DNA from: Anodontia alba
Lineage: Eukaryota > Mollusca > Bivalvia > Lucinida > Lucinidae
NCBI GenBank assembly: GCA_964016985.1
Contig: OZ024825.1
Span: forward strand, 43,477,668 to 43,541,667
Length of the DNA stretch: 64,000 nucleotides
Direction: 5' to 3'
Part shown: piece after piece, positions 39,948-51,164 of the stretch
How the letters are laid out: each line of letters opens with the position of its first letter
Numbering within the stretch: position 1 is the first letter of the stretch
Notes under the pieces: generated by a model
Told to the model about the DNA's origin: nothing
Database searches by the model: none
The model's input: the letters and a program-made list of their open reading frames with translations, nothing else
Made by a program: the position numbers and the translations under genes

Positions 39948-40207
39948 ATCGCACCTGCTGGCGCAAAAGTCACAGGGGCCTCAATCAGAATGTGGTTATT
40001 AAATAAGTTTATTTCATTCTTAGCAGTGCTTACTTGGAACTCTGGGTTGAAAAAAATGTAGACAAAGTGCCTAGTGGGGCACATATATTTCAGGCCAGTC
40101 CCATTCCCTCTAATGGCTATATCTTCAGCACTGACTTTTCGTATCATACAGCCCAATGATAATGGAACGTTGACGTAAAATGTGTAAAAGTCACTGGAGC
40201 ATGAAAT

Positions 40208-41236
40208 AGGTCAAGGTCACGGGTCAAGGTACCTGCTAATTCAGTACATCAAGGAGAAGCACAATGCAAGGTATGGTGGTTGTAGGCCTTATAGTTGAGG
40301 AGTTATCAAACATCAACGTAAAATGTGTCAAATATAGGTCAAGGTCACTGGGTCAAGGTACCTGCCAAGCCAGGGCAATGAGGTGAAGCACTATGCAAGG
40401 TTTAGTGGCTGTAGGTCTTATATTTGAGGAGATACCGAACATCAATATAAAATGTGTCAAAGTCACTGGAGTGCACAATATAGGTCAAGGTCACCAGGTC
40501 AAGGTACCTGTCGAGTCAGTACATCGAGAAGAAGTGCTATATAAGGTTTGGTGGTTGAAGGCCTTACAGTTGAGGACATATGGAAGGGTGACCTAAAAGG
40601 TGTAAAAGTCAATGGAGCGTGAAATATAGGTCAAGGTCACCCAGTCAAGGTACCTGCAGAGTCCGTACATTGAGGAGAAGCACTATGCAAGGTTTGATGG
40701 TTGTAAGCCTTATAGTTGAGGAGATATTGAACGTTGACGTAAAATGTGTAAAAGGCACTGGAGCTCAAAATATAGGTCAAGGTCACCGGGTCAAGATACC
40801 TGCCAAGTCAGTACATATAGGAAAAGCACTATGCAAGGTTTGGTGGCTAGAGGTCTTACACTTGAGGAGATCTGGAACGTTGATGTAAATTATGTCAAAG
40901 TCACTGCAGCCAAAATATAGGTCAAGGTCACCAGGTCAAGGTATCTGCTAAGTCAGTACATTGAGGAGAAGCACTTTGCAAGGTTTGATGGTTGTAGGCC
41001 TTATAGTTGAGGAGATATCGAACGTCGACGCAAAATATGTCAAAGTCACTGGAGCGCAAAATATAGGTCAAGGTCACCGGGTCAAGGTACCTGCCAATGT
41101 ACATCTAGAAGAAGCACTATGCAAGGTTTGGTAGTTGTATGCCTTATAGTTGAGAAGATCTGGAATGTCGACGTAAATTGTGTCAAAGTCAATGGAGCGC
41201 AAAATATAGGTCAAGGTCACTGGGTCAACATATCTG
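40208..41236 (+). repeat. 146-bp minisatellite with nuclear-receptor-like half-sites, 8 copies
   Basis: The anchor aggtcaaggtcac occurs at 40208, 40336, 40482, 40628, 40774, 40919, 41065 and 41208; six of the seven spacings are 143-146 bp. Each unit also has a second gtcaaggtacctg about 17 bp later. TCAAGGTCA equals the extended half-site bound by FTZ-F1/SF-1 and ERR-type nuclear receptors. Confidence 0.93.
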
Positions 41237-41238
41237 CC

Positions 41239-41865
41239 AAGTCAGGAGGTCAGAGAGATGTGTCATGCAAGGAATGATGGTTGTTGTAGAATTGTAGTTG
41301 ATTAGAATACTAACTTTGACGTAAATGTCGGACTTCGACATAACAGAACTGTTAAGAGACAGACGAACGGACGAACGGGCAGACGAATGGAAAAGCGGGC
41401 ACCTATGTCGCAAAGTCAGGAGGTCAGGGAGATATTTCATACAAGGTTTAATGGTTGTTTAGTCTTGTAGTTGATTAGAATACTAACTTTGACATAAATG
41501 TCGAACTTCGACATAACAGAACTGTTAAGAGACGGACAGACGGACAGACGAACAGACAGACGAATGGAAAAGTGGGCACCTGTGTCGCAAAGTCGGGAGG
41601 TCAGGGAGATGTTTCATGCAAGGTTTAATGGTTGTTTAGTCTTGTAGTTGATTAAAATACTAACTTTGACATAAATGTCGAACTTCGACTTAAATGTTGA
41701 CAGACGGACGGACGAATGGACAGACATACGGAAAAGCAGACGCCTATGTTGCAAAGTCAGGAGGTCAGGGAGATGTTTCATGCAAGGTTTGATGGTTGTT
41801 TAGTCTTTGTAGTTGATTAGAATACTAACTTTAACATAAATGTCGAACGTCGACATAAATGTTGA
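41239..41865 (+). repeat. ~175-bp minisatellite, four units
   Basis: The anchor aagtcaggaggtcag (aagtcgggaggtcag in unit three) recurs at 41239, 41413, 41589 and 41754. Units share gttgattagaatactaac, cgacataa and ACGG-rich ends. Confidence 0.92.
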
Positions 41866-41900
41866 CAGACGGACGGACGGACTGACGGACGGACGGACAG
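41866..41900 (+). repeat. (GACG)n microsatellite
   Basis: Short tandem gacggacggacgga with minor interruptions, directly before the terminal hairpin of the surrounding element. Confidence 0.92.
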
Positions 41901-41916
41901 AAAATCGGACGCCTAT

Positions 41917-41944
41917 ATCGCACCCTGCTACAAGCAGGTGCGAT
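41917..41944 (+). other. Terminal hairpin of element
   Basis: Arms atcgcacc(c)tgct and agcaggtgcgat pair around a 3-base loop with one bulged C. A 3'-terminal hairpin is a Helitron/Helentron hallmark. Confidence 0.8.
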
Positions 41945-43289
41945 AAAAAATCACACAATAGTTCGACACTATAATTATCAGATTCTCTGGTCCAATACGC
42001 ATGTCCACAGGCAATGGATGCCGTCACAATTTTTAATTGTCAAATAGTCATTACTCCTCCTATGCAACACTACCACATTTTTAACCACTAATATCTCCAG
42101 CTTATGAAAATGTTTAACAGTAAAGAATAAAGTATATGAACAAATACTTCATTGTTCACTGTTCACACGGTGAAATCCATGGCGATAATTAAGTTGAATA
42201 AACAGGACTGTCAGACGATTTCCTGTAGTAGCTGCCAACCATAGCACAAAACATACCAAACCACTACTGTATAACCCACAAAACCATGACTGTACAGTGG
42301 AACCTAGGTTTAAAAAACACAGCACACTAAGAACATGTTACTCGGCTCAACTCAGATTTGGACGTACATGGTTGTACACAGTGATGCAAAACCACAATAC
42401 ATCATATAAATATGTTACAGCTCACACACGGCATTTTCCTGCCACAACTCTATATCATTTATAACATACCAACATTTTACTTCCAACAACACGCCTGTAT
42501 AAATGACATTTTCCTGTCAATACTCTACCACAGCGCCATGACATTTTTCTGTCTTTAATGCTTTAAAAAGATGCATGTAATATACGTACACACAGACATT
42601 CTGGTTCTGAGTATTTACTATCATTATATTTAAAAGAAACCGAGCAACTGCAGCTATTCACAAACGAAATCAACCTGCTCGCCCACACCGCAAGTTGACG
42701 TATTAGGCTATAAACAGTGATCTAGTAAATTGTGGATACAGTATGCAGAAAATAGCGGAAAAACTACAAAATGGTCCATGCTCTATAACCGATCAATTTT
42801 CTACTACATATATCGCCACTGCACAGAATTTTAACCACCGGGACACTTTATTGCATGCTTGCTACCTTTTACGTCATTTCAAGAGAAAATAGAAAACAGA
42901 CTTACCCAGAAAGTCAGGGCCGTACCCTCCAGCTTCCATGCAATGTTATCAAATGCAGAAGATATAAATTTGTTTGTGAAATTTTTAAACTAATAGAATT
43001 GCCATAATTCAATATGGTCGTGTATCTTCTCGCATTGAAATCGAAATCTATTCTGCTACCTGTATAACCGGTTTATCGATATTGAAACAAAACCCCACGA
43101 TTATTAAGTGCGGTAGTGAGTACACACCGTATTTACTCTCATAAACAATACTAGGTAAAACTGATAAAAAATGCGACTGTGACAGGCAGGGCATGGCGTT
43201 GATGATTATTGTCGTATTTTTATATCAGGTGGGGATTACATTATGTCACTTGAAGCAATAATACGTGATAGAACTAGGCACAGTTTCAA
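41945..43289. other. AT-rich region, no gene recognised
   Basis: About 1.3 kb without a convincing open frame, repeat or RNA gene on either strand. Confidence 0.6.
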
Positions 43290-43585
43290 TGGGCTGGTTG
43301 GCCTAGTGGTAGGCGCACTTGACTTGCAAACAGGATATCATGGGTTAGAATCCCGCTCGGGTCGAGACAATTTACAGACCATTAGTATGCCTAGCTCACA
43401 CTCGATGTGCCCTGGGTTGAGTATAAAGTGTACAGGGCGGCGCTTGGTGACAGACAGCGGCACCAAGTGTGCATTGGTGATCCATGAAAGCAAGGCTGTA
43501 CAAATACATGTACATAACAATCACCGCTGCCATCATGTGCCTCGGCTGCCTGGTAGCGTTAAAAATCCGCACAACAACGTGTTTT
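43290..43585 (+). mobile_element. tRNA-derived SINE
   Basis: The head reads gggctggttggcctagtggt (A-box region) and, about 50 bp on, ggttagaatcccgctc (B box, T arm). Both internal Pol III promoter boxes are recognisable at tRNA spacing. A GC-balanced body of about 220 bp follows, ending near 43585. The body tail is not recognised. The acceptor stem does not close, so it is not a functional tRNA gene. Confidence 0.75.
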
Positions 43586-43624
43586 AATGAATAGTGGACT
43601 TTGGTTTAAAACAAATTAAACGAC

Positions 43625-43626
<2 letters not shown>

Positions 43627-43676
<50 letters not shown>
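43627..43676. repeat. (TG)n microsatellite
   Basis: An almost perfect TG run of about 48 bp. Confidence 0.97.
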
Positions 43677-43681
<5 letters not shown>

Positions 43682-44449
43682 AAAATATTAAATGATTTAA
43701 TAAAGAGTTGGCTATGCTTACTTATAATGGCATATTTTATCAGGATGTTTTCTTGTTGTAAGGACTCATTATTTCCAGTGTTTCGTTATTAACAGAGCAT
43801 ACCCGCGGGGAACAATTATCGAACAGACCCTGATCATAAAAACGCGTGAAAGGAAGGGTGGTGAGAATCTTCGATTTTTACATACGACATAAAACCACAC
43901 GTTAGGAATGTAACACTGATTTGAATCGGGACCAAACCCATACTGACTGATTGCAAACCCATACTGACTGATTTGTGCCTCTGCTGTTAGACAATACGTA
44001 TGGCAATGTCTCATGGTTATATTCTCGGGACCGCACTTCCGGTTGCCTCGGTTGTCCCTAGATACGATGAAAACAAATGACCGCCGTGCATTACCTGTAA
44101 TTGAATCGTACATGTAAACAAATCCTTCACTTGCTAAATTCATTCAACCTCTTATCTATTTTTTTAATGTAAATGTAATTGTTTTATAGTTGCATTTACT
44201 AAATTTTGCGCCATATTTTGGGAAAATAGTGTTTTATTCAGGCATATTCAGATAGCTGCCTATTTAATAGCATTAATGTGCAGGCTAGTTTTCTTTTTCT
44301 TTTTCTATTTTTTTTTTTTTTTAATTTTGTTTGCACCTATCTATTTTTCTGACAGATCATTATTATTTGCTAAAAATCCAGTAAATAATTATATTACAAT
44401 AAATTTTATCAATAAATTGGTAGTCAATAAAGTAACCTAGACTAAAGAA
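43677..44449. other. AT-rich spacer
   Basis: No gene was recognised. A short direct repeat (catactgactgattgcaaacc and catactgactgatttgtgcc) lies at about 43940-43978, and a T-rich run lies near 44285-44325. Confidence 0.6.
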
Positions 44450-44455
44450 GTTGGA

Positions 44456-44640
44456 ACGGACAGGGTTGAGGGAGCAGGTAGAAAGTGGGTGGAAGAAAGG
44501 AGAAAGGAGGGGATGGGAGAAAGGTGGTTGGGAAGGAGAAAGGTGGTAGGGTAGGAGAAAGGAGGAGAGGGGTTGGACAAAAGAGGAAGAGATAAGGAGT
44601 AAAGGCAATAAAGTGGGAGAAAGGAGAGAAGGGTCTCCCT
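44456..44640. repeat. Polypurine tract (GGAGAAAGG-rich)
   Basis: About 185 bp is nearly all purine on the plus strand, built from variants of ggagaaagg and ggtggaaggag. Long polypurine mirror-like tracts can form triplex (H-DNA). Confidence 0.9.
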
Positions 44641-46020
44641 CTGGCTATATTTGTTAAGTTCAACATCAGAAGGTTTGTTTAGTTTGGAAACTATGTTGAT
44701 TAGCTAAGTTTGGTTTCTTGGGAGAATTTTGTCGATCGGCTAAAGTTGTTAAGTTGAATACTGTCGGTATGTTAAGTTTTGTATGTTTGTCGGTGAGTTT
44801 TGTAACTAGGGAGGAATGTCGAACGACTTAAAGTCTTTAAGGTCAACACCGGTTGATATGTTTAATTTGGTTATTATGTCGGATGGGTTTGGTATCTTTG
44901 GTGGAATGTTGATCAGCTTAATTTGTTAAATTCAACATCGGTCGGTGTGTTTTGTTGGTATCTGAATTTAGTATCTTGAGGGGATGTCATTCGACTAAAG
45001 CTGTAAAGGTCAACACTAGCCGGTGTGTTTGATAGGTATGTCGACTGCGTTTGGTATAACTGGAGAAATGTTGATCGGCTGGACATCACGAAAACACGCC
45101 TATATAATTTTGACCCCCTTATACCCCACTTTTATATAGTAAAACTGGGGTTTACAGGGGTATACATTATTTTCTTATTTCTGTTCAAAAACATAGATTG
45201 TGGGTACTCGTTAGAACCGCCTTGGCGAGGCGGTTCTAACGAGTACCCACAATCTATGTTTTGAGCAGAAATATGAAAAAAATATCAGAATTTTTATCTG
45301 AAAACTTTCAGTTTTTGGTGGTGAAATATTCAATATACTAAAATAGGCGTGTTTTCATAATGAGTTGTTAAATTCAACACCGCCTGCTGTATTTATTTGG
45401 TAGGCGTGTCAACTGAATTTGGTATCTTCGGGGTGAGAGAGTGATGTTGATCTGCTAAAATTGCCAAGTTCAACACCGGTCGGTCCATTTAGTTTGGTAG
45501 GCGTGCCCATTGGCTAAGTTTGATTTCTTTGGGGAAATGCTGATCGGCTAAAGTTATTAGGTTCAACACTGTTTGTGTGTGTGTTGTTTTGTAGGTTTGT
45601 CAACTGATTTTTAGTATCTTCAGAGGAATGTTGATTGGCTAAAATTATTAAGTTCAACACCGATCGGTTTGTTTTGTTTGGGATGTGTGTCACTTGAGTT
45701 TGGTAATGTGGGGAGGTTGTTGGTCAGCTTAAGTAGTTAATTTCAATACCGGTCGGTGTGTTTAGTTCAGTAGGTATGTCGGATGAGTTTGTTATCTTGG
45801 GAGGATGGTAATGGGCTAAAATGTTAAGTTCAATACCGGCCGTTGTGTTTAGTCTGGTAGGTGTGTCAGCTAAATTAGGTATTTTTGGAGGAATGTTGAT
45901 TGGTTAAATGTGTTAAATTCAAAACCAGCCAGTGTGTTTAGTTTGGTAGGTATGCCGGCTGACTTTGGTGTCTTGGGAGGAATGCTGATTGGCTAAAAAT
46001 TTGTAATTCAACATCTGTAT
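44640..46020 (+). repeat. ~90-bp degenerate minisatellite, about 13 units, split by a MITE
   Basis: Units share ttgatcggctaaa, gttaagttcaacaccggt and gtgtttagtttggtaggt. The ttaagttcaac anchor recurs near 44652, 44750, 44840, 44927 and 45005, then near 45367, 45464, 45558, 45648, 45740, 45824, 45908 and 46003. Units are diverged, so the array is old. A palindromic MITE interrupts it. Confidence 0.9.
45085..45362 (+). mobile_element. Palindromic MITE, copy 1
   Basis: About 278 bp with imperfect terminal inverted repeats: acgaaaacacgcctat at the left, ataggcgtgttttcat at the right. It contains a near-perfect 75-bp central palindrome (about 45190-45262; arms around tactcgttagaaccgcc). It interrupts the 90-bp minisatellite and has a second copy at 51165-51440. 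There is no coding capacity, so it is a non-autonomous DNA element; the superfamily is not assigned. Confidence 0.88.
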
Positions 46021-46193
46021 TGGACTAGGACTGGTAAAGTAGAAGTATTTCAATAAAAATTCAAAGCTGTCTACATATTTGGGTTTCCCAAAAAAATCTA
46101 GTAAAATAGTAGATTATAACACTGAGGGGTGAATACTCATTTAGATTTGTTTTTTAACCGCCCAGCCAGGCTAAGGACCAGCCGCAGACCCTA

Positions 46194-46562
46194 GTGTGCA
46201 GTTGTCTCTCTGCATTTCAATATACAGACTTTGACAGTAGCCTGAGTAGGAAAATCAATGCCCGGAGCCAATGTAAACTTCTAATGGTCTACAAGGTACA
46301 TGTAGGTGTAAAATCAACTACACATTTGGTATTCATAATAACACAAATTGTTTTATTTCTATATACATTTCCTTTAAGGGATATCTATGTTTCAATTTCT
46401 TTTACCTTTGTGTGGTTATCAAACATTAAAATGACGGAAGATTTCCAAGCAAACACCTCGTCAGACGCTCGAAAAATAGGTAATGTATCAATAATTATAC
46501 AATCATATGATACTGTCAGACATGTTAGAGAAGATAATTTCAATGTAAACAACTCAGAATAG
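46194..46562 (+). CDS. Unassigned open frame with a candidate splice donor
   Basis: A 122-codon open frame in AT-rich DNA. A better start may be the ATG at about 46431 (context aaaATGacgg), giving MTEDFQANTSSDARKI before the sequence aatag|gtaatg, which would serve as a splice donor. It could be a first coding exon of a host gene or chance. No homology was recognised. Confidence 0.2.
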   Translation: MCSCLSAFQYTDFDSSLSRKINARSQCKLLMVYKVHVGVKSTTHLVFIITQIVLFLYTFPLRDIYVSISFTFVWLSNIKMTEDFQANTSSDARKIGNVSIIIQSYDTVRHVREDNFNVNNSE

Positions 46563-46669
46563 AACAGTAAATCACGATTTTTATCGAGGATAAGATTTGT
46601 TTGAGCTACCAGTAATGGTTACTTACGATCTGTTTACACCGTTGTCAAGTATTTGGATTACCTCTGCTT

Positions 46670-46790
46670 TTACAGTCGGCGCCGATATTTGTGACGTCAC
46701 GGCGGTTCCCCGAATTGGCCGCAACTTGGGCCGAGCTCGGACGGTGCATCCGAACTTGGCCCTCGCTGTGCGCCTAAAGACATTATGAGT
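46670..46790. promoter_or_regulatory. CpG-rich island with palindromic CRE site
   Basis: A short CpG-dense stretch in AT-rich DNA. It contains gtgacgtcac (about 46690-46699), the full CRE/ATF palindrome. It could be promoter-like; no gene start was identified beside it. Confidence 0.3.
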
Positions 46791-47039
46791 TTTGAGAGAT
46801 GATATGGTTGTTAAATACTCGTATATGCATACATTTTTGTATAGATTTATATAGAGTTAGTTACTGATAGTATTTCATGAGACATACTAAAGATAGGAAA
46901 TGTAGTTCTTATAGCCTTAACTACTTCCTTTCATTTTGTTTCGGTAAGGTAGTAGAAACGGCTAATGTTATATAGAAATGCAGGAAAAAAAGATATACAT
47001 GAGCATACATGGTTACATGTGTGTACATGTATGTATATG

Positions 47040-47176
<137 letters not shown>

Positions 47177-47527
47177 AGGCACGTGAAATGCATTCCTGTA
47201 TAAAGCGTATAACATGATTTGGCCGTTTGGTTCTAATATTTTTCTTTGTCCGTCGATAAAAAAGTGACGATAAATTACCAACAATTATATCTAACATTTT
47301 ATTTGATCACCAACCTTTTATATAGTATATTAGGCAGTATAGATTAAATTGTTCAAAATTGCAAAAAAGGTCTCTTTATTTCATGTACAAACAGCAAAAG
47401 TGATATACCTAAAGGCAGTCAAAACGGACCAAGGGTGACTTCCTATTTGACTAAGTTCCAAGTTGGGTGACGCCTAACTGTATCACTACACAGAGACTCT
47501 AGCAACGTTAGAATGCTTTAATATAGG

Positions 47528-47666
47528 GATCAAACATGGTTTTCCATGCATTAACAGTCGCCAGGTTCCGAGGGAGGTATTGAAAACTGAGGCCGAAGGC
47601 CGCGGTTTTCAACACCTCCATAGGGACCTGGCGAATGTTAATGCATTGAAAAAACATGTTCGATCG
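47528..47666. mobile_element. Foldback (palindromic) element
   Basis: Two arms of about 65 bp read inversely: gatcaaacatg...catgcattaacagtcgccag on the left and ctggcgaatgttaatgcatt...catgttcgatcg on the right. The centre is gaggccgaaggccgcgg. The design resembles the palindromic MITEs elsewhere in the window. A wider pair, attgcataaaagc (47673) and gctttttatgcaat (47945), may bound an adjoining element. Confidence 0.8.
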
Positions 47667-47966
47667 CCATTATTGCATAAAAGCTGACAACATTTGCTAC
47701 ATTTCGCGTTATTTCTTACATTACTTTGTTTCGCCTTTTCACCGATGTCTCGCGAACGCAATTTCCATGAACTATGCTCGTTCTAGGGCCGGGCAGTACA
47801 CGTCTCGTAACAGCAGCAAATCTGTGGCCCCAGTACGATCCTATTGAAAGTTGCGTAGCCGTGCATTAACAGAGCGTGAATTGCCTTGTTAATACACGGC
47901 TTTTCGCCGGTTAATGTACGGCTGTTAATAATGTGCGACACTGCTTTTTATGCAATAAGACAGTTT

Positions 47967-48720
47967 AATATATAATAGTTTTAACACATATACTACTTAC
48001 AACATATACTAAAACACTAAATATATAATTACAACACAAACACTATAACTGCAATTCTCCTCGCGTAAGTAACACAACACACTGGGAGACTATACCGGTC
48101 TATAATATGATAAATCTGGCTTGATTAATCAATTATTGAACGATCGGTATAATCCCAAATTGAGTCCGGCGAAATTTATCGTGTTGATGTGAAGAGAATG
48201 CCCTTTCCACTACACAAACATCAAATAGTTTCTGAAAGATTTTTTTCCTTCTTTCCTATTTATCGATATATCTAATTTCAAAGTGCACTGTTAATCACAT
48301 ACTATGGTACGCGTTTGGCAATAAATTCCCGCGAAAACTATCCTATAAAATAACGACGAGTAGGTAGCTTCCAGAAAACAGCTGTTCTGTTCTGTTCAGT
48401 TTCTAGCACGGCGGCTGAAAACGGGAAATCCTCACGTTATTCTCTCATATTCTCTTTTCGATGACTTGACGCTGACTCATCTGCTTATAAAGAGTGAGTA
48501 GTCGTCCCTGGAGTACCCTTCCCTAAGGATAACACACTCGGATCCTCACCAGAGGAAGAATGTTGGTGAGAGTGCCTTACACTAGAATAAAACAATACTC
48601 TAACTATACATTCTACAATAACACAAGATGAATCCTGTGACTATACCATTATTCTACAATGACGACGTACGTCACCAAGTAAAAGGAAGTGATATCATTA
48701 ACGTCATTAGCAATTCTGAA
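47967..48720. other. AT-rich region, no gene recognised
   Basis: No convincing coding region, RNA gene or tandem repeat. Confidence 0.55.
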
Positions 48721-48734
48721 TTTCTGTGACACTG

Positions 48735-49033
48735 TGATGCCTCCTATCAAGTTTTATCTCAATCAGACTTACGGTTTGGGAGGAGATGTCGTTTGAAGAA
48801 TTTCAAGATGGCCGCCATGACGGCCATCTTGGATATCGGAACGGAACGATTTTAGCAATTATGAATCTCCATGTTGCCATAATGCCTCCCACTAGGTTTC
48901 AGCTCAATTTAACTTATGGTTCTGGAGGAGATGTCAAAAATGTGAAAAGCTAACGACGGACGACGGTCGGAAGGACGGATGACGGATAACAGGCCATGGC
49001 ATAAGCTGACCTGGAGCAAAACTCCAGGTGAGC
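48735..49033 (+). mobile_element. Hairpin-ended element with internal repeat (second pearl/Helentron-like terminus)
   Basis: Two diverged copies of a block beginning gatgcctcc and ending ggaggagatgtc are spaced about 146 bp apart. A GACG-rich microsatellite (48952-48989) follows, then a terminal hairpin with arms acctggag/ctccaggt around caaaa, extended by agct at both ends (49004-49033). Between the repeats is a 28-bp palindrome (48804-48831). The order matches the element at 39948-41944 but the sequence differs. The left end is not defined. Confidence 0.65.
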
Positions 49034-49674
49034 TAATATATTCGATGCACACGTGTAGAATAGAGAGAATAAGGTCACAGAAAAGTAGATGGTGATACTC
49101 CGTTCGTCAGGAAACGAACACAGAGAGACAACCTGAGCTGGGCGCCTGTGTCACGAGTTGAGTGATTTTCAAGATGTGGTGTTAAGGTGATGTGAGACAT
49201 TTCATCTATCTCAAGGGATTCGGGGCTTAAGGGATGACATCAATTCGGACGGTTTTACACGAAACTCCACGAATACTAAGTTATTTATTATTAGGCAATG
49301 ATCAAAATCTTGGACTCGGGTTAGTCCAATTTTAAAGGTGGCTCTAACTAAGCTATCTTTAGACAATGATCTGAACCGTTCAGTTGTAAATGACTTTAAA
49401 GATCCACTTTTAAAACGTACTGGAAACACGATTAATGCAGTGTCACATGCATGATTCATATTAAAGCCTTCACACATGAATAATTCACGAAACATTCACC
49501 ATGCACATCAAAACTAGGATAACATGCGATACGACAAAATAATTTTACTGCTGAGCAAATCAAGTAATCCAAATTTACAGCCAAGTGTTAATAATAATCA
49601 TTTTCACCTGTGTGGAAAGTGTCATGTATTCAACCGGAATACTGTCATGCTGTAAAAATCAACCACTTATCAGT
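49034..49674. other. Unassigned region
   Basis: Contains a 94-codon minus-strand open frame (49211-49495) with no recognised domain. It is otherwise featureless. Confidence 0.5.
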
Positions 49675-49873
49675 TTAACCCTTTCAGTCAGGCAGAACAA
49701 AACCAAGACCTGTGCAAATAGCATAGATCTAGATGAGACGGTTCTAAATGAGCCTTCTCATCAGGATCTACACTGTTTGCCATTCTATTTTTAATTTTAA
49801 ATTAAATCAGCGGACAAGTCCAAATTTAAGAATGGAAGAGTACTCTTAAGAAACTCAGGGACGAAAAGATTAA
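49675..49873. mobile_element. piggyBac-like MITE
   Basis: A 199-bp segment flanked by TTAA (49675-49678 and 49870-49873) with inverted ends: ccctttcagtc on the left and gacgaaaag on the right. TTAA targets are the piggyBac signature. There is no coding capacity. Confidence 0.55.
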
Positions 49874-50077
49874 CCCCAAACAATTAATTTATCGATTCAC
49901 CTGATATTCCCAGTGATCATACACTAGCGTGTCATGTTCATGTCTGCAATATGGAGGTAAGTTTGTTTAACACGTATAACATTTTCTTGTATTTGAATGA
50001 CAACATTTCCAAATAGATTTACGCTAAGTTTAAATTATAGTAATTTGCATTCTATATCTTTATTCTGGACAAACACT

Positions 50078-50258
50078 AGAGAAAGGTCCAGGGAGTGCAA
50101 CAATCACAAGCCTCAGCCCATCCCAAGCACAAAGAGGAAGAGAAAACAGACAAAACCAAACAAGTGCAAATCGAACAAACGTACGAAAAGCACTAAGAGT
50201 AGCTCTCTCTTCCCCAAGCGAGGTAATCGCAATGCTAAAAGGACTGAAAATACAAGAA
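50078..50258 (+). pseudogene. Fragment of the virus-like basic-tail gene, copy 2
   Basis: About 180 bp matches the 3' part of the plus-strand gene at 61085-62086, in the same frame. It encodes the Lys/Arg-rich run (KRKRKQTKPNKCKSNKRTK, then SSLFPKRGNRN). The flanks are unrelated AT-rich DNA. It is either a second endogenous fragment or a dispersed copy of this segment. Confidence 0.8.
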
Positions 50259-51060
50259 TACAATAACACCAAGAAAAGAGAATAGGATAAGTAAGAAAGG
50301 GTAAGAGAAGTGTAATATTATCGTTTATCTTTGCAAACAATTGATATTCATGTTGGATTTACGATATTTGTCCTAAATATTGAATATATAATTTTTGTTA
50401 AAGAACTGTTGAATGCTAGCAAATAGTGTATTCTTTGATCAGATGCTGCGTGTGGTGTCTGACTTAGGTCTGCGCTGCTTTCTCAGACCTGTCTGTCCGA
50501 ATACTAAGAGTTAATTCGATAGTACATGTGAGAAGTCTCAGAAGTTTAAGCTTTTCAAAGAAGCTTGCCATCTTTTCAGCCCCTTTTTTTCAATGTAGTG
50601 CTTTGTTTTGGACTGGAGCATTTTTAGCTGTCCGGCCACAGCCCCACCCATCAGATTTAGTAAAATGGTACTTCAGTCCTGTCTCTATTAGAAGAATATG
50701 AGGCTTAACGCTGCCATTTAAGAATTTTAGAAAGTGATTTAGTATATATTATCTAATCAAGAAGCATCCATGGCAATTGATGCAGAAAACTGAACAATAC
50801 CAAGTAAGTAAAGCGTTTATTATTAAACGATCAAACAAACAAACAAAACTAACATATCCACCTAACAAACTTTCTAAAATAACTCAATAACCACGGTTTA
50901 TATGATTTAATCAAAACTCTTAACAACCATACTTTAAATTATACAAGGATATGGTTCAAACAAGAAATATCAACTGTAATACTTAAACCTAAAACTCGTA
51001 TTCCTCAAAGTTTTCTAAGAACAACGACAATACAAACACCATATATACTGAAAGTCTGTA
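50259..51060. other. AT-rich region, no gene recognised
   Basis: No convincing features were seen on either strand. Confidence 0.55.
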
Positions 51061-51164
51061 TTTTGGTATTTAATGTTTGGAACGTTGTTGTATGCTTGTA
51101 ATCAACTGCAGCAAGGTAATCTTCTGTTACAATGTGAAAATATTTCCCTTCTGCAAGTCATACC

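Larger units (their letters stand above)
39948..41944 (+). mobile_element. Hairpin-ended element with tandem-repeat core (pearl/Helentron-like, non-autonomous)
   Basis: The left end carries atcgcacctgct (39948-39959). The right end carries its inverse, agcaggtgcgat (41933-41944), which also forms a terminal hairpin with 41917-41929. Between them lie eight 146-bp repeats, four ~175-bp repeats and an ACGG/GACG microsatellite just before the hairpin. Subterminal inverted repeats, core tandem repeats, a tetranucleotide microsatellite and a 3' hairpin together are the described architecture of bivalve pearl elements and Helentron-associated non-autonomous elements. No protein coding is present. 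Exact insertion ends are inferred. Confidence 0.7.

Noticed and set aside
43290..43360. Functional tRNA gene
   Set aside because: A- and B-box motifs are present but the acceptor stem does not pair and a SINE-like body follows.
44363..44666. Pro/Ser-rich minus-strand open frames
   Set aside because: Translation of a polypurine tract; no coding signal.
49211..49495. 94-codon minus-strand open frame as a gene
   Set aside because: No domain, no paralogue in the window and no supporting context; kept only as a remark.
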